A stretch of DNA of 64,000 nucleotides, from NCBI RefSeq assembly GCF_002494345.1, contig NZ_NXNI01000001.1:1488001-1552000 (forward strand), in the 5' to 3' direction. Source of the stretch: Natrinema ejinorense. GTDB lineage: Archaea > Halobacteriota > Halobacteria > Halobacteriales > Natrialbaceae. Shown in pieces: positions 1 through 8,654 of the stretch (position 1 is the stretch's first letter; the number at the start of each line of letters is the position of its first letter). A model generated the notes under the pieces. The model saw only the letters and a program-made list of their open reading frames with translations, had not been told where the DNA came from and did not search any database. Both the position numbers and the translations under genes were made by a program.

Positions 1-1
1 T

Positions 2-514
2 ACGGCGATCGTCTATCTCCTCGTGGGCCGGTTCGTGTGGGCAACGGTCACGGCAATCGTAGCGGTAATCGTGATCGTCCCACCAGTAGTCGCCCGATCG
101 TGGACGTACACACTCCCGTGGCCGCTCCTCGCCACTGCGTCGTTCCCGCTCGTGCTCGGATCGTTTCAGCCGGCATTTTTCAGTCAGTTTGTCGTCAGTA
201 TCGGTGTCGCAGCACTCGGCATGCTTATCGTCAGCGCACTACAGCTTACAACGACGGTTCGGATGACGCCTCCGTTCGCTGTAGTCTTCGTCGGTATCGC
301 CACGCTCGCCGTCGTCGGATTCTGGGCGGTTGGATCGGCGTTCAGCGCAGCCCACCTTGGCGGGACGTTCGTCGAGACGAACGACGAGCTCATGCAGATT
401 TTCAGCGTCGCTCTCGTCGCGGGGCTCGTTTCGGGGTTCGTCTTCTGGCTGTACTTCCGCTGGCAGCTTCGACGGACATCTACTCCACCACCGCAGGAGG
501 TGGAGTCGCCGTGA
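2..514 (+). CDS. Multi-span membrane protein, 5' end outside window
   Basis: The frame is open from the first bases of the window, so the N-terminus lies upstream; a GTG at 23 is unlikely to be the true start. The visible ~170 residues are very hydrophobic with about five transmembrane segments and end in a short basic/proline tail. The protein matches, segment by segment (for example the WPLLA stretch and the WQLR/WDFV region), the product encoded at 29390-30016, so the two are paralogues. Its stop overlaps the GTG start of the next gene, implying an operon and probably a shared membrane complex. No family function is recognised. Confidence 0.75.
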   Translation, partial: TAIVYLLVGRFVWATVTAIVAVIVIVPPVVARSWTYTLPWPLLATASFPLVLGSFQPAFFSQFVVSIGVAALGMLIVSALQLTTTVRMTPPFAVVFVGIATLAVVGFWAVGSAFSAAHLGGTFVETNDELMQIFSVALVAGLVSGFVFWLYFRWQLRRTSTPPPQEVESP

Positions 515-1173
515 CTGATCGGGAATATCGAGGACTCGCTACCGATCGGGTTTCCCTCCTCGTTCGCCTTCTACAACTCATCATCATCGGAATCCTCTTG
601 GCCGGTATCCGGTTCGGAAGGCTGGGCGTAATCGTCAATGCCGTCATTGGTCTCTTCGTCACGCAACTCCCCGCGCTCTTCGAGCGCCGCTACGAGTTCA
701 CGATGAACGCTGGGCTCGTCCTTTGGATCACGGTCTCGATGCTCTTCCATGCGGTCGGCATACTGCCGATGCCCGGTGTCGGCGTCTCGAAACTGTACAG
801 CTCCGTGTGGTGGTGGGATCACGTGACGCATACGCTCTCCTCTTCGCTCGTCGCTGAAGTCGGATACGCAGCCGCACGGGCGATCGATGTGCACACTGAC
901 GCCATCAACTTGCCGCCGAAGTTTTTGTTCGTGTATCTTTTCCTCTTCGTGATGGCGATCGGGGTCCTCTGGGAGCTCCTCGAGTTCTACGTCAGTCTCG
1001 TCTCTCACCGACTCGGACTCCGTGGGATCCTCGTTCAGTACGGGCTCACCGACACCGTCCTCGACCTCACCTACAACATGCTCGGTGCTGTGCTCGTCGC
1101 CATCCTCGGGAGCGCGTCTCTCACTGATGTTTCGGACGAGTTGGCCGAGCGGTTGAGCGCCCGGAACGACTGA
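511..1173 (+). CDS. DUF2238/VanZ-like multi-span membrane protein
   Basis: This 220-residue protein starts at GTG 511, preceded by a strong Shine-Dalgarno (AGGAGGTGG, 496-504) and overlapping the previous stop by four bases (GTGA). It has about six transmembrane helices. Conserved polar spots include WDHVTH after the third helix, a late WELLEF motif and a C-terminal DxxxDLTYNMLGA segment, which resemble DUF2238 (YjdF-like) proteins; that assignment is by motif only. A longer reading of the same frame from position 37 overlaps gene one and is rejected. It is paralogous to 28776-29393, and in both places the gene follows the same partner, so the two products probably act together in the cytoplasmic membrane. 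Substrate unknown. Confidence 0.75.
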   Translation: MTDREYRGLATDRVSLLVRLLQLIIIGILLAGIRFGRLGVIVNAVIGLFVTQLPALFERRYEFTMNAGLVLWITVSMLFHAVGILPMPGVGVSKLYSSVWWWDHVTHTLSSSLVAEVGYAAARAIDVHTDAINLPPKFLFVYLFLFVMAIGVLWELLEFYVSLVSHRLGLRGILVQYGLTDTVLDLTYNMLGAVLVAILGSASLTDVSDELAERLSARND

Positions 1174-1254
1174 GCGTACCGAGGCCGTGTCGCGATATTC
1201 GGCAGCGGGGCGTCGTACGGGGGTAATTTGTCGCTCGTCACCGTTTGGGTGGCT

Positions 1255-1728
1255 ATGCCGTCACAGGTGTTAGTCGGATTTGACGAATCGACACAGGCGA
1301 ACTTCGCATTACGATACACACTGTCGACGTACCCCGATGCAGAAATACACGTGCTCTACGTGAACGATCTTGCTGAGCAGTATAGGACAGACGATCACGA
1401 CGGTGAGGGCGATATCTATGATTTCCCCTCCGAGGAACTCTACGAGCGATCACGGACGGACGCCGAGGAACTCCTCGAGAGAGCAGCGGAGATCCCACGG
1501 GACTTCGAGACGGAAATACAAACGGAGTCGATCGATGGAAAAGCGGACTCGACTATCGTGACCTATGCGGAAGAGCACGACATCGACCATATCGTCCTCG
1601 GTAGTCATGGCCGCAACGGGTTGGCCAGATATCTGCTCGGAAGTGTCGCCGAAAGCGTGGCGCGGAGAGCACACGTCCCCGTGACGATTATCCGAGAGGA
1701 TGTCCCCCCACGAGAACCGGAACGCTAA
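1255..1728 (+). CDS. Universal stress protein (UspA family)
   Basis: A 157-residue single-domain UspA protein, the usual family length. It opens with SQVLVGFDES (first beta strand) and has the ATP-binding signature G-x2-G-x9-G-S near the C-terminus, visible as GSHGRNGLARYLLGSVAES, followed by the AHVPVTIIRE terminal strand. The ATG at 1255 is preferred over a TTG at 1228 because family homology begins there. It stands alone, about 80 bases after the membrane pair. UspA proteins are cytoplasmic nucleotide-binding stress proteins; the specific signal here is unknown. Confidence 0.93.
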   Translation: MPSQVLVGFDESTQANFALRYTLSTYPDAEIHVLYVNDLAEQYRTDDHDGEGDIYDFPSEELYERSRTDAEELLERAAEIPRDFETEIQTESIDGKADSTIVTYAEEHDIDHIVLGSHGRNGLARYLLGSVAESVARRAHVPVTIIREDVPPREPER

Positions 1729-1794
1729 GTGTCGATTCGCAGAGCGGAGACGATATCGTTCCGGCCATTTCGTTGCGAACTCTCACGCTCGAGT

Positions 1795-1965
1795 GCCAGA
1801 CCTTCCGGCGAGATGCCCGGTTTCCGTCGGCTCACGCTCCGATCGCACCACCCAGCGTCGGGTGCCGAGTAGAACGCAACCAGGAGGAAGCCGACGGCGA
1901 GAGATCCGACTCTCGAGGCGAGAGTGAAAGAACAGCGTCACGAGCGTTACGATTACCAAAAATCC
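1795..1965 (-). pseudogene. Decayed DUF5518-like fragment
   Basis: Between the UspA gene and the DUF5518 gene the minus strand holds a degenerate relative of the latter. One frame reads GSLAVGFLLVAFYSAPDAG, which parallels VVLGLLMLAFYAIPGALGG of the intact neighbour, followed by CDRS...SRR against GSWAKGRR. An adjacent frame carries the preceding hydrophobic stretch (LVIVTLVTLFF), so at least one frameshift separates them. The rest of 1729-2041 holds no gene that I recognise. Probably the remains of a tandem duplicate. Confidence 0.5.
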
Positions 1966-2041
1966 GTCATTTTCGATCACTGCCTTTTCGAAGCAGGAGT
2001 CCGCTGTTCGGTAAAAAGCGATCGGTGGTATCGGGAGCCGC

Positions 2042-2452
2042 TCAGGCCCGTGCGCCGACCACTTCCCTGGAGGTGCGACGGCCTTTGGCCCACGATCCGA
2101 TCGCACCACCCAGCGCACCGGGGATGGCGTAGAAGGCGAGCATGAGCAAGCCGAGGACGACCACGCCGAACGTCGGGACGACGCCCGCGAACAGGAGCGT
2201 CGTGAACGCCGCGATAGCTAACAGGATGAGCGAGCCGAAGACGGTCGCGATACCGCCGTGGAGCGCGCCGGAACCCACCGTTCCGCCGACGAGGTAGCCG
2301 GCAGCGAGGCCACCGAGGACACCGATGGTTCCCCAGTACAAGACCACGACCGAGGCTTCCGATCCCACGTAGATCACACCGCTGATGAACCCGAGCACGA
2401 GGGTTACCACGAATCCAGTTACGACTGCTGACCAATTGATGTTCATGATCAA
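2042..2452 (-). CDS. DUF5518 family small membrane protein
   Basis: This 136-residue protein has four predicted transmembrane helices separated by glycine-rich turns (GGLAAGYLVGG, GALGGAIGSW) and a short basic C-terminal tail, which is the layout of haloarchaeal DUF5518 proteins. ATG at 2452 and an in-frame ATG at 2446 are both possible starts. It is transcribed away from the AI-2E gene and stands alone. Function is unknown for the family; the glycine-rich helices suggest tight helix packing or a small channel, which is inference only. Confidence 0.75.
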   Translation of the reverse strand: MIMNINWSAVVTGFVVTLVLGFISGVIYVGSEASVVVLYWGTIGVLGGLAAGYLVGGTVGSGALHGGIATVFGSLILLAIAAFTTLLFAGVVPTFGVVVLGLLMLAFYAIPGALGGAIGSWAKGRRTSREVVGARA

Positions 2453-2802
2453 TAGTAACTACGCTGTCATAGTATATATACCCCCTCTCAGGGAAGACGG
2501 ATAGTACGATCTTCCTGAGCAGAGATTTGGAAATATTAGACCATTCAGAGCGGACGCACGAGCCCAGAATCGGGACGCTCGATTCACGTACGCTACTGAA
2601 TTTTCGGATCCGCTGTACGCCGAGACGGCCTCATGGTATTAAATACGGATCCGTCGTATGTTGGTTCGAGAGGCTCACCGTTTGTCGGTTCCCGAGTAAC
2701 CATGGGAGAACCCGCGAAAGCGACCGATCTCTCGTTGATAGAGTGAAAAAACGTGTCGGAACGAGATACCCTCGCCCCCTTGAGCGGTACCGGTGACTAC
2801 CC
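2453..2802. other. Divergent intergenic region
   Basis: About 350 bases between divergently oriented genes. The first ~60 bases after the DUF5518 start are AT-rich (a TATATATA run near 2474), suitable for a haloarchaeal promoter. The remainder has no recognised gene or repeat. Confidence 0.4.
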
Positions 2803-3831
2803 ATGACCGAGGATGACGACCTGTCCTCAACGACCTTTCTCCGACTTCTCCTGGTGGTGTTCGGGACGCTGTCCCTCGTCCTCGTATTGCCGTTCTTCCA
2901 GCCCGTACTGGCGGGTGCATTACTGGCGTATCTGGTCGCCCCGATAAACAATAGGCTCTCACGTCGACTGGGTGCGACCGTCGGCGCACTCGTCACGATA
3001 CTCATTACGGTCATCGTCGTCCTCGTCCCGCTCCTGCTTATCCTCGCCGTCGCAGTGGACCAGGCGGTTTCGCTGGCGAGCGGTGCTGAAATCCCCGATC
3101 TCGCCGCTGTCGAAACGACCGTCCAAGAACTGCTCGGAACGGATGCGGACCTCCAACGCCTCCTCGAGCCGTTGTCCGGTGCCGCCGAAACCGGTCTCCG
3201 CGGCGTTCTGGGTGGCGTCATCGGTATCGTCGGCGGGATTCCCGCGTTCGTCGTTGGCGCGGTAATCTTCCTGTTTACTTTCTACTATCTCTTACGAGAC
3301 GGAGACGCATTCGTCGCGTGGCTCCGAACGGCCGCCCCGCTCGAGCCGGACGTTATGGATGAGTTGATAGAACGCACCGATGACCTCCTCTGGGCGGCCG
3401 TCGTCGGCAACGTTATCGTCGCCGGCTTACAGGCGATACTGACCGTTCTGGGCTTCGTGGTCCTCGGCTTCGAGGATCTTGTTTTCTGGGGCATAGTCAC
3501 GTTCGTCCTGTCATTGCTGCCGCTCATCGGTGCGTCGATCATCTGGATTCCAGCAGTGATCTATCTCGTGATCGTGGGGAACGTTCCAGCAGCGGTGGGA
3601 CTGCTGGTATACGGATTCGTCATCATCAGTGGCTCGGATAATTTCGTCCGACCGATTGCGATGCAGCGCGGAGCGCACCTGAACTCCGGGCTGCTCGTTC
3701 TCGGCATCTTCGGTGGAGTGGCCGTCTTCGGATTCCTCGGGCTCTTCATCGGCCCGGTCATACTGGGGCTGTCGAAAGCCGTCGTCGATCTGCTGGTGGA
3801 AATACGTGGTACATCTGGAGAGATCCGATAA
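2803..3831 (+). CDS. AI-2E family transporter (PerM/UPF0118)
   Basis: A 342-residue protein with the full AI-2E exporter layout: two N-terminal helix pairs, a soluble segment of roughly residues 90-140, then a helical bundle ending in the conserved GLFIGPVILGLSKAVVDLL. The YYLLRDGD motif after the middle helices and the SDNFVRP segment are family hallmarks. Members export autoinducer-2 or small molecules, or act in cation/H+ exchange; which applies here cannot be told. Two more members occur in the window (30268-31359 and the C-terminal part of 49098-50642), so the family is amplified. ATG 2803 is well placed and the gene appears monocistronic. Confidence 0.92.
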   Translation: MTEDDDLSSTTFLRLLLVVFGTLSLVLVLPFFQPVLAGALLAYLVAPINNRLSRRLGATVGALVTILITVIVVLVPLLLILAVAVDQAVSLASGAEIPDLAAVETTVQELLGTDADLQRLLEPLSGAAETGLRGVLGGVIGIVGGIPAFVVGAVIFLFTFYYLLRDGDAFVAWLRTAAPLEPDVMDELIERTDDLLWAAVVGNVIVAGLQAILTVLGFVVLGFEDLVFWGIVTFVLSLLPLIGASIIWIPAVIYLVIVGNVPAAVGLLVYGFVIISGSDNFVRPIAMQRGAHLNSGLLVLGIFGGVAVFGFLGLFIGPVILGLSKAVVDLLVEIRGTSGEIR

Positions 3832-3954
3832 GAGACCGCCCTGCGCGAACCACTGCCCGACAGTAATACTCTACCTTCGATGAATCGGTCGACGACAGCG
3901 CTACGGTATATTATAGATTGATTGCTTTGTTGAAGTCTTCACTCGAGGATAAGT

Positions 3955-4022
3955 TTCAGCGGATGTGCTAAATACAGAGCACGAGTGGAGCACGAACGAA
4001 GGTCCGTTATCGCTCACTACTG
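3955..4022 (+). repeat. Dispersed structured intergenic repeat, copy 1 (partial)
   Basis: A copy of the repeat family described at 61880-62040: GTGCTAAATACAGAGCACGA followed by GCACGAACGAAGG and the TATCGCTCACTAC trailer. Only the 3' half of the consensus is recognisable. It lies in the 3' flank of the AI-2E gene next to the end of a TnpB element. Confidence 0.5.
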
Positions 4023-4029
4023 GCGCATG

Positions 4030-5465
4030 TGACATCCTCCCCGGCGTAAACGCCGGGGCTTCCCGTACCGCAAGTTGGGATATTTGACGGTCTACGACAC
4101 GACCTGTTCTCCCGTGCGAAACGTCCCGCTCTCGCGGTCGAACAAGTATGTCGATGGCTGTGCCACACAGCCGTTACTCCTATCCTCGCCGTGAGGACTC
4201 GAAGTTATCTTCTGTCGCATGTTCTCCGCCCCGTTGCAATCCGCGTTGGCCACCAACTTGCACGACGAACAAACGTACAGGCCACGTTCAACACGGTTCG
4301 ACTTCGTGTCATCGCCACACGCCGAACACGTCTTCGAGGTGTCCCACTCGTTCTCCTTCAAAACCTTAACACCACGTATCTCTCCTTTGTATTCGAGATA
4401 CTGGTAGATGCGGTCGAACGCCCACGTATGGAGTTTCTTGTTGCCGGTCTTGCCCCAGTCGGATTCTCGCACATTCTCGGGCCAACTCACCGCGAGCGTT
4501 CCAACACCTCGTTCGACACACTCCGTGATGATGGCGTCTGAGAGACCATGGTAGAAGTGTGTCTCTCGGTCAGCGAGTTTTCGACGTGCCCACATCGACT
4601 CCTCGGATGGGCCGTTCTCGCCCTCAGTGCCGTACTCTGCGCGGGTGAAGTAGTGTTTGTCCTGTTTGAGCGAGTTCCCGGGGTAGAGAACGTATTCGTC
4701 GGGGAATGCGACCGTGGCGATGTTCGTGATGCCGAGGTCGATTCCCGCTACTTCGTCACCTGCAGAGTCGTTGGTTTCGAGTTCGACTTTGCAGACGAAG
4801 TGCAGTTCCCACTCGTCGCCGTTCCAGACGGCGCGAACGTTCTGCACGCTGTTGACTTCCGAGAGGTCAACGTCCGGTCGAGTCTGGTACTCGCAGAGGA
4901 TGAAGTCCGACCAGTATTCTTTGAGATTCGAGCCTTTCGAGAGACGAACGCGGTTATTCTCTGGATCATGTTTGAATCCGTCTGTTTTGAACGTAACCGT
5001 GCTCTTGAGACGGGTGCCGCCGTGTTTGCGGTAGCCGGGCGGATTCGCCTCTGGGTCTTTCTGTCGCAGGTCGAACCATGACTGGAAAGCGTCAGAAAGT
5101 TCTTCAATGACTTTCTGACTGGATTGCGCGTTCAAATCTTTCCAGCACGACTGGTTCTTCATGTACGATTTCAGAACGCCTTCGTCTGGGATTTCGCCGG
5201 TTGCGTCCCAGATGCGATCGGCTGTCCAGCGTGCGACGTTCCAGATTTTCGAGGCGGAGTCTCCGAGCGAGTCAAGGCCATCGCAGACCTGTTGCTGGTT
5301 CTGAATGGAACCAATGTAGGTGCGAGTGACCTGAATCGCCATACATAGCCTATGTAGATAAACCTACTTAATGGCTCAGATTGGCGTTGAATATCCGACC
5401 TGCCATCGAACGGTGGATTTCGTAGTCGAGTGACGCGATTCACGTCCGCCCTAAAGGGCGGGATT
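4030..5465 (-). mobile_element. IS200/IS605-superfamily element, IS1341 type (tnpB only)
   Basis: A transposon with a tnpB gene but no tnpA. The terminus downstream of tnpB is marked by a hairpin (CCCCGGCGTTTACGCCGGGG, around 4040-4059) followed on the minus strand by GGAGGATGTCA, the same terminal signature as at 52378-52405. The terminus upstream of tnpB carries the palindrome CCGCCCTAAAGGGCGG (5446-5461). No target duplication is expected for this superfamily. Exact end bases are estimates. Confidence 0.75.
4092..5342 (-). CDS. tnpB: TnpB RNA-guided nuclease homologue with altered RuvC-II
   Basis: A 416-residue TnpB/OrfB protein. It has the N-terminal helical region, RuvC-I (AGIDLGITN, containing the catalytic Asp), a four-cysteine zinc ribbon (CSACG...CSSC) and RuvC-III (NADCNGAEN, Asp present). 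The RuvC-II segment reads LAVSWPENVRE where canonical members, such as 25423-26658 here, read LVLEDLTYIRE, so the catalytic Glu position is Ser and the following Asp is Trp. The frame is otherwise intact and full length. It could be nuclease-impaired or use a rearranged acidic residue. Intact TnpB proteins cut DNA using a guide RNA from the element's 3' end. Confidence 0.9.
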   Translation of the reverse strand: MAIQVTRTYIGSIQNQQQVCDGLDSLGDSASKIWNVARWTADRIWDATGEIPDEGVLKSYMKNQSCWKDLNAQSSQKVIEELSDAFQSWFDLRQKDPEANPPGYRKHGGTRLKSTVTFKTDGFKHDPENNRVRLSKGSNLKEYWSDFILCEYQTRPDVDLSEVNSVQNVRAVWNGDEWELHFVCKVELETNDSAGDEVAGIDLGITNIATVAFPDEYVLYPGNSLKQDKHYFTRAEYGTEGENGPSEESMWARRKLADRETHFYHGLSDAIITECVERGVGTLAVSWPENVRESDWGKTGNKKLHTWAFDRIYQYLEYKGEIRGVKVLKENEWDTSKTCSACGDDTKSNRVERGLYVCSSCKLVANADCNGAENMRQKITSSPHGEDRSNGCVAQPSTYLFDRESGTFRTGEQVVS

Positions 5466-5560
5466 CTCTCGCTGTTTAAAGATAGTCGATTGAGAGTCCA
5501 GAGATAATCATCCATCTACCACTATCATCATCCCATGAAACTATTCTAAAGGATTGACAC

Positions 5561-5639
5561 TGACTTATGTGGTTCGCTGGAGTTCGAACGTGTGAGTGGG
5601 TCCCAACTGCTACTGTGGCCACTCAGAGAGGCATGAATC
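5561..5639 (+). promoter_or_regulatory. Conserved promoter/leader of the DUF1254 gene family, copy 1
   Basis: A TATA-like TGACTTATG (5561-5569) is followed by a ~70-base leader (CTGGAGTTCGAACGTGTGAG, then TCCCAACTGCT and CAGAGAGGCATGA) that recurs almost base for base before the genes at 57347, 60656 and 62188. Conservation may reflect recent duplication or a regulatory role. This copy has the most diverged TATA element. Confidence 0.6.
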
Positions 5640-6779
5640 ATGAGCAACGAGCCGCACCACACGACGCCAAGACTGGACTCCGAACTGCTGCAGGCAACGC
5701 GTCGTACCATGCTTCGCGGGGCAGGTCTCGCCGGAATGCTCGCGCTGGGGGGTGGCAGCGCCACTGCCCAGAAGGACTTCCCGAGATCAAACGCCTTACA
5801 AGACCAGAACGAGACGTCAGCGGATGACGAGTCAGTCCCGGTGACGTGGGAGAATTTCCCAACCGCTAGCTGTCATGCTGGATTCCAGTCAACCGTTAAC
5901 GAGGGTGGGTTCGGACAGTTCTATCATATGCGGGATCTGGCCCCCATCGAGGATCAGTTTGTTCCCGGGATCAGTCGTGACTTTCTCTACTCGTGGGGGG
6001 TCTTCGATCTGACCGAACCAGTCACCGTCACGCTCCCAGACAGCGGTGACCGATACATCTCAATGGGAGTTCAGAACGAGGACCAATATGCGAAGATGTG
6101 TGTCTACGATCCTGGCCAGTACACGATAACACAGGATCTCACAAAAACTCGGTACGCTGGCGTCTTGGTCCGCACGTTCGTCGATCCGAACGATCCTGAC
6201 GACGTAGAGACGGTCCATGGCTTACAGGACGAACTCGCAGTGAGCCAAGACTCCGCCGGTACGTTCGAGATTCCCAACTGGGAGCAGCAATCATTCGAAC
6301 AGATCGACGACGCGCTCAGAACAGTCGTGATCACGATAGACAACTGGTCGGGCGCGTACGGTGACGTCGACCAAGTTGACCCCGTGAAATTTTTCATCGC
6401 CTCTGTATCGAGGTGGACCGGAGTCCCGCAGCCGTCGGAAGCATTATTCCTCCAAAAGATTCCTACCCAGAATGACGGCACAACGCCATTCGAACTAACC
6501 GTCGACAAAGACGTCCCTGTCGGCGGATTCTGGTCGGTCAGCGTTTACAACAGTGAGGGATACTTCGAGGAGAACGAGTACGACGCGTACACGGTTAACA
6601 ACGTGACCGCAGAACAAGCCGACGACGGCAGTGTCACCGTTCACTTCGGTGGCAATCCCGACCAGCCGAACTTCATCTACACCCCTAAGAATTGGAACTA
6701 TATGGTCCGGCTCTACCAACCGCGCGAGGAGATTCTCGACGGAAGCTATCAGTTCCCCGAGGCCGAGCCGCTCGAGTGA
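5640..6779 (+). CDS. Tat-exported DUF1254/DUF1214 domain protein
   Basis: A 379-residue protein with a twin-arginine leader (ATRRTMLRG, residues 19-27, then a hydrophobic stretch ending near GSATA), so it is exported folded. The mature part carries a DUF1254-like region (roughly 60-190; LTEPVTVTLPDSGDRY, VRTFVDPND) and a C-terminal DUF1214 region (roughly 275-375; GFWSVSVYNSEGYF, FGGNPDQPNF, LYQPREEILDGSY). No catalytic residues are known for these families. Full paralogues are at 60656 and 62188, a 3' fragment at 53555, and the leader alone is fused to a photolyase at 57347. The SulP gene follows 44 bases later and may be cotranscribed. Confidence 0.88.
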   Translation: MSNEPHHTTPRLDSELLQATRRTMLRGAGLAGMLALGGGSATAQKDFPRSNALQDQNETSADDESVPVTWENFPTASCHAGFQSTVNEGGFGQFYHMRDLAPIEDQFVPGISRDFLYSWGVFDLTEPVTVTLPDSGDRYISMGVQNEDQYAKMCVYDPGQYTITQDLTKTRYAGVLVRTFVDPNDPDDVETVHGLQDELAVSQDSAGTFEIPNWEQQSFEQIDDALRTVVITIDNWSGAYGDVDQVDPVKFFIASVSRWTGVPQPSEALFLQKIPTQNDGTTPFELTVDKDVPVGGFWSVSVYNSEGYFEENEYDAYTVNNVTAEQADDGSVTVHFGGNPDQPNFIYTPKNWNYMVRLYQPREEILDGSYQFPEAEPLE

Positions 6780-6823
6780 AATTACGAACAACGAGAGTTA
6801 CCTAAGCCAAAAGGTGAGTTTTG

Positions 6824-8560
6824 ATGTCAAAAGAGCACCTAAAAGAACGAATTAGCCGACGGTTTTCGTCTACGCTCCCGGTGCTGGAGTGGCTTCCGCA
6901 GTACGACAGGTCCTGGCTCCGTCTGGACATCGTTGCTGGAATCACCGTTGCAGCGGCGGTCATTCCCGAAGGGTTGGCGTACGCGTCGCTCGCAAACCTG
7001 CCACCGGAGACCGGCTTATACGCCGGGTTGATGGCAGCCATCGCTTACCTTTTTCTTGGCACCTCTCGGCAGGTCATGGTGGGACCGACCTCGGCGCTGG
7101 CGATTCTGCTCGCGAGCGGTGTTGGAGCAGTTGCTGGCGGAAACAGCGCCTCATATGCGTCACTCGTTATCGTGACGACGATCCTCGTCGGTATCTTCGC
7201 AGTTATCGCGTGGGCGTTTCGGCTGGGGTTTCTCGTCCACTTTATTTCTGGTTCGGTGCTTACGGGGTTTTCCGCTGGGGCGGCACTATATATAATGTCT
7301 ACGCAACTGGACAAACTGTTCGGGATTGAGGGTAGCGCGTCGGGCGCCTTCTTCTGGGAAACGTTCTTTGGACGTATATGGTACACTGGTACCCATCTCG
7401 TTGAGACGAACCCGGAGACACTGGCCGTTGGTCTCGCTGGAATCGTGTTGCTCGTGCTCGGAGAACGTTATTTGCCGCGTGTCCCGAGTGCCCTCATCGT
7501 CGTCGTCCTTTCGATCGTGCTAATGTCGGTCACGAACCTGCAGGCACGCGGTGTCGCGATCGTTGGATCGATTCCGAGCGGTCTCCCTTCGCTGACAGTA
7601 CCGACCGTTCCCAGTATCTCGACGCTGGGTACCCTCGTCCCCATCGCCGCCGCGTTGTTTCTTCTTTCGTACGTCGAAGGCATCAGCGCCGTCGAGACGT
7701 TTGCCAGACGCCGCGACTACCGAACCGATGCGAATCAGGAGTTGCTGGCCGATGGCGGCGCCAACCTCGCTGCTGGCTTCGGTGGCGGATTCGTCGTCGG
7801 TGGAAGTATGTCTCGGTCGGCGCTCAACGACGCCGTCGGCGGCAAGACGCAACTCACGAACGCCGTCGTCGCTCTCGTTCTCGTCGTCGTCTTGCTCTTT
7901 CTCACCGAGATGTTCACGAATCTCCCAGAAACGGTTCTTGCAGCAATCGTTATCGTTGCCGTCACGGGCCTTATCGATACGAGCGAAATCCACCAACTGT
8001 ACCACGTGAGCAAGAGCGAGTTTGTCATCGCGATGGCGGCCTTGCTCGGGGTGCTCACAGTCGGGATGCTCTGGGGTGTCTTTGTCGGCGTCGTCCTTTC
8101 GTTGCTGGTCGCAATTTCTCGGGTTAGTCGCCCATCAACACACGAACTCGGTCAGATCACCGGAACGGACCACTTCGTCGCTCTCGACGTGTATCCGGCG
8201 GCAACGACCATCTCAGATGTGTTCGTCTACCGCGTCGAAGCCGAACTGTTCTATGCGAACGCAGATACGGTTCGGACCGACCTCCTTGAACGGCTCGCAG
8301 AACGCGATTCCGATGTCGAATTAGTCGTTTTCGATCTCACATCATCGTCAACAGTCGACTTCGGTGCCGCACAAATGTTGGATAAACTCGAGCAAAAACT
8401 CGACTCACGCGGAATCGACCTCCGTTTTGCGGGGGCGGAGTCCGAGGTTGTCCAGATGTTTGAAACGACGGGACTTGCAGCGAACGTTGGCGGCGTAGAA
8501 CCCGAGGAACCAATCGATGACGTCATTGACCGCTGGAGAACAGAGCGGTCGTCCTCGTAG
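6824..8560 (+). CDS. SulP family sulfate/anion permease with STAS domain
   Basis: A 578-residue SulP transporter. The signature region near the N-terminus is present (AAVIPEGLAYASLANLPPETG, here residues ~45-65, then MVGPTSALAILLASG), followed by about ten more membrane helices. A cytoplasmic STAS domain occupies roughly residues 450-575 (LFYANADTVRTDLLERL, DLTSSSTVDFGAAQML). SulP proteins move sulfate, bicarbonate or other anions, and the STAS domain regulates transport; the substrate cannot be assigned. ATG 6824 is preferred to the TTG at 6821. The short gap after the DUF1254 gene suggests a common transcript. Confidence 0.95.
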   Translation: MSKEHLKERISRRFSSTLPVLEWLPQYDRSWLRLDIVAGITVAAAVIPEGLAYASLANLPPETGLYAGLMAAIAYLFLGTSRQVMVGPTSALAILLASGVGAVAGGNSASYASLVIVTTILVGIFAVIAWAFRLGFLVHFISGSVLTGFSAGAALYIMSTQLDKLFGIEGSASGAFFWETFFGRIWYTGTHLVETNPETLAVGLAGIVLLVLGERYLPRVPSALIVVVLSIVLMSVTNLQARGVAIVGSIPSGLPSLTVPTVPSISTLGTLVPIAAALFLLSYVEGISAVETFARRRDYRTDANQELLADGGANLAAGFGGGFVVGGSMSRSALNDAVGGKTQLTNAVVALVLVVVLLFLTEMFTNLPETVLAAIVIVAVTGLIDTSEIHQLYHVSKSEFVIAMAALLGVLTVGMLWGVFVGVVLSLLVAISRVSRPSTHELGQITGTDHFVALDVYPAATTISDVFVYRVEAELFYANADTVRTDLLERLAERDSDVELVVFDLTSSSTVDFGAAQMLDKLEQKLDSRGIDLRFAGAESEVVQMFETTGLAANVGGVEPEEPIDDVIDRWRTERSSS

Positions 8561-8654
8561 ACGGATCTGTTTTCAGCTGCGGTCCCTCGAACCTTGCAGA
8601 GTCATCCAGATCGATGGCGGCTCGCATCCGACGTGTTCGATCTAGCGTTTTCGG

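Noticed and set aside
571-1008. Acidic minus-strand frame opposite the membrane gene
   Set aside because: High Asp/Glu/Arg content is the expected complement of a hydrophobic, GC-rich membrane gene; no start signals or homology.
37-1173. 378-codon plus-strand frame as a single gene
   Set aside because: Codons before 511 overlap the first membrane gene in another frame and are arginine-rich noise; a strong ribosome site and paralogue support GTG 511.
4030-5465. TnpB genes as CRISPR-Cas12 effectors
   Set aside because: Length ~420 residues, hairpin IS ends and no repeat-spacer array or cas1/cas2 anywhere in the window; these are transposon TnpBs.
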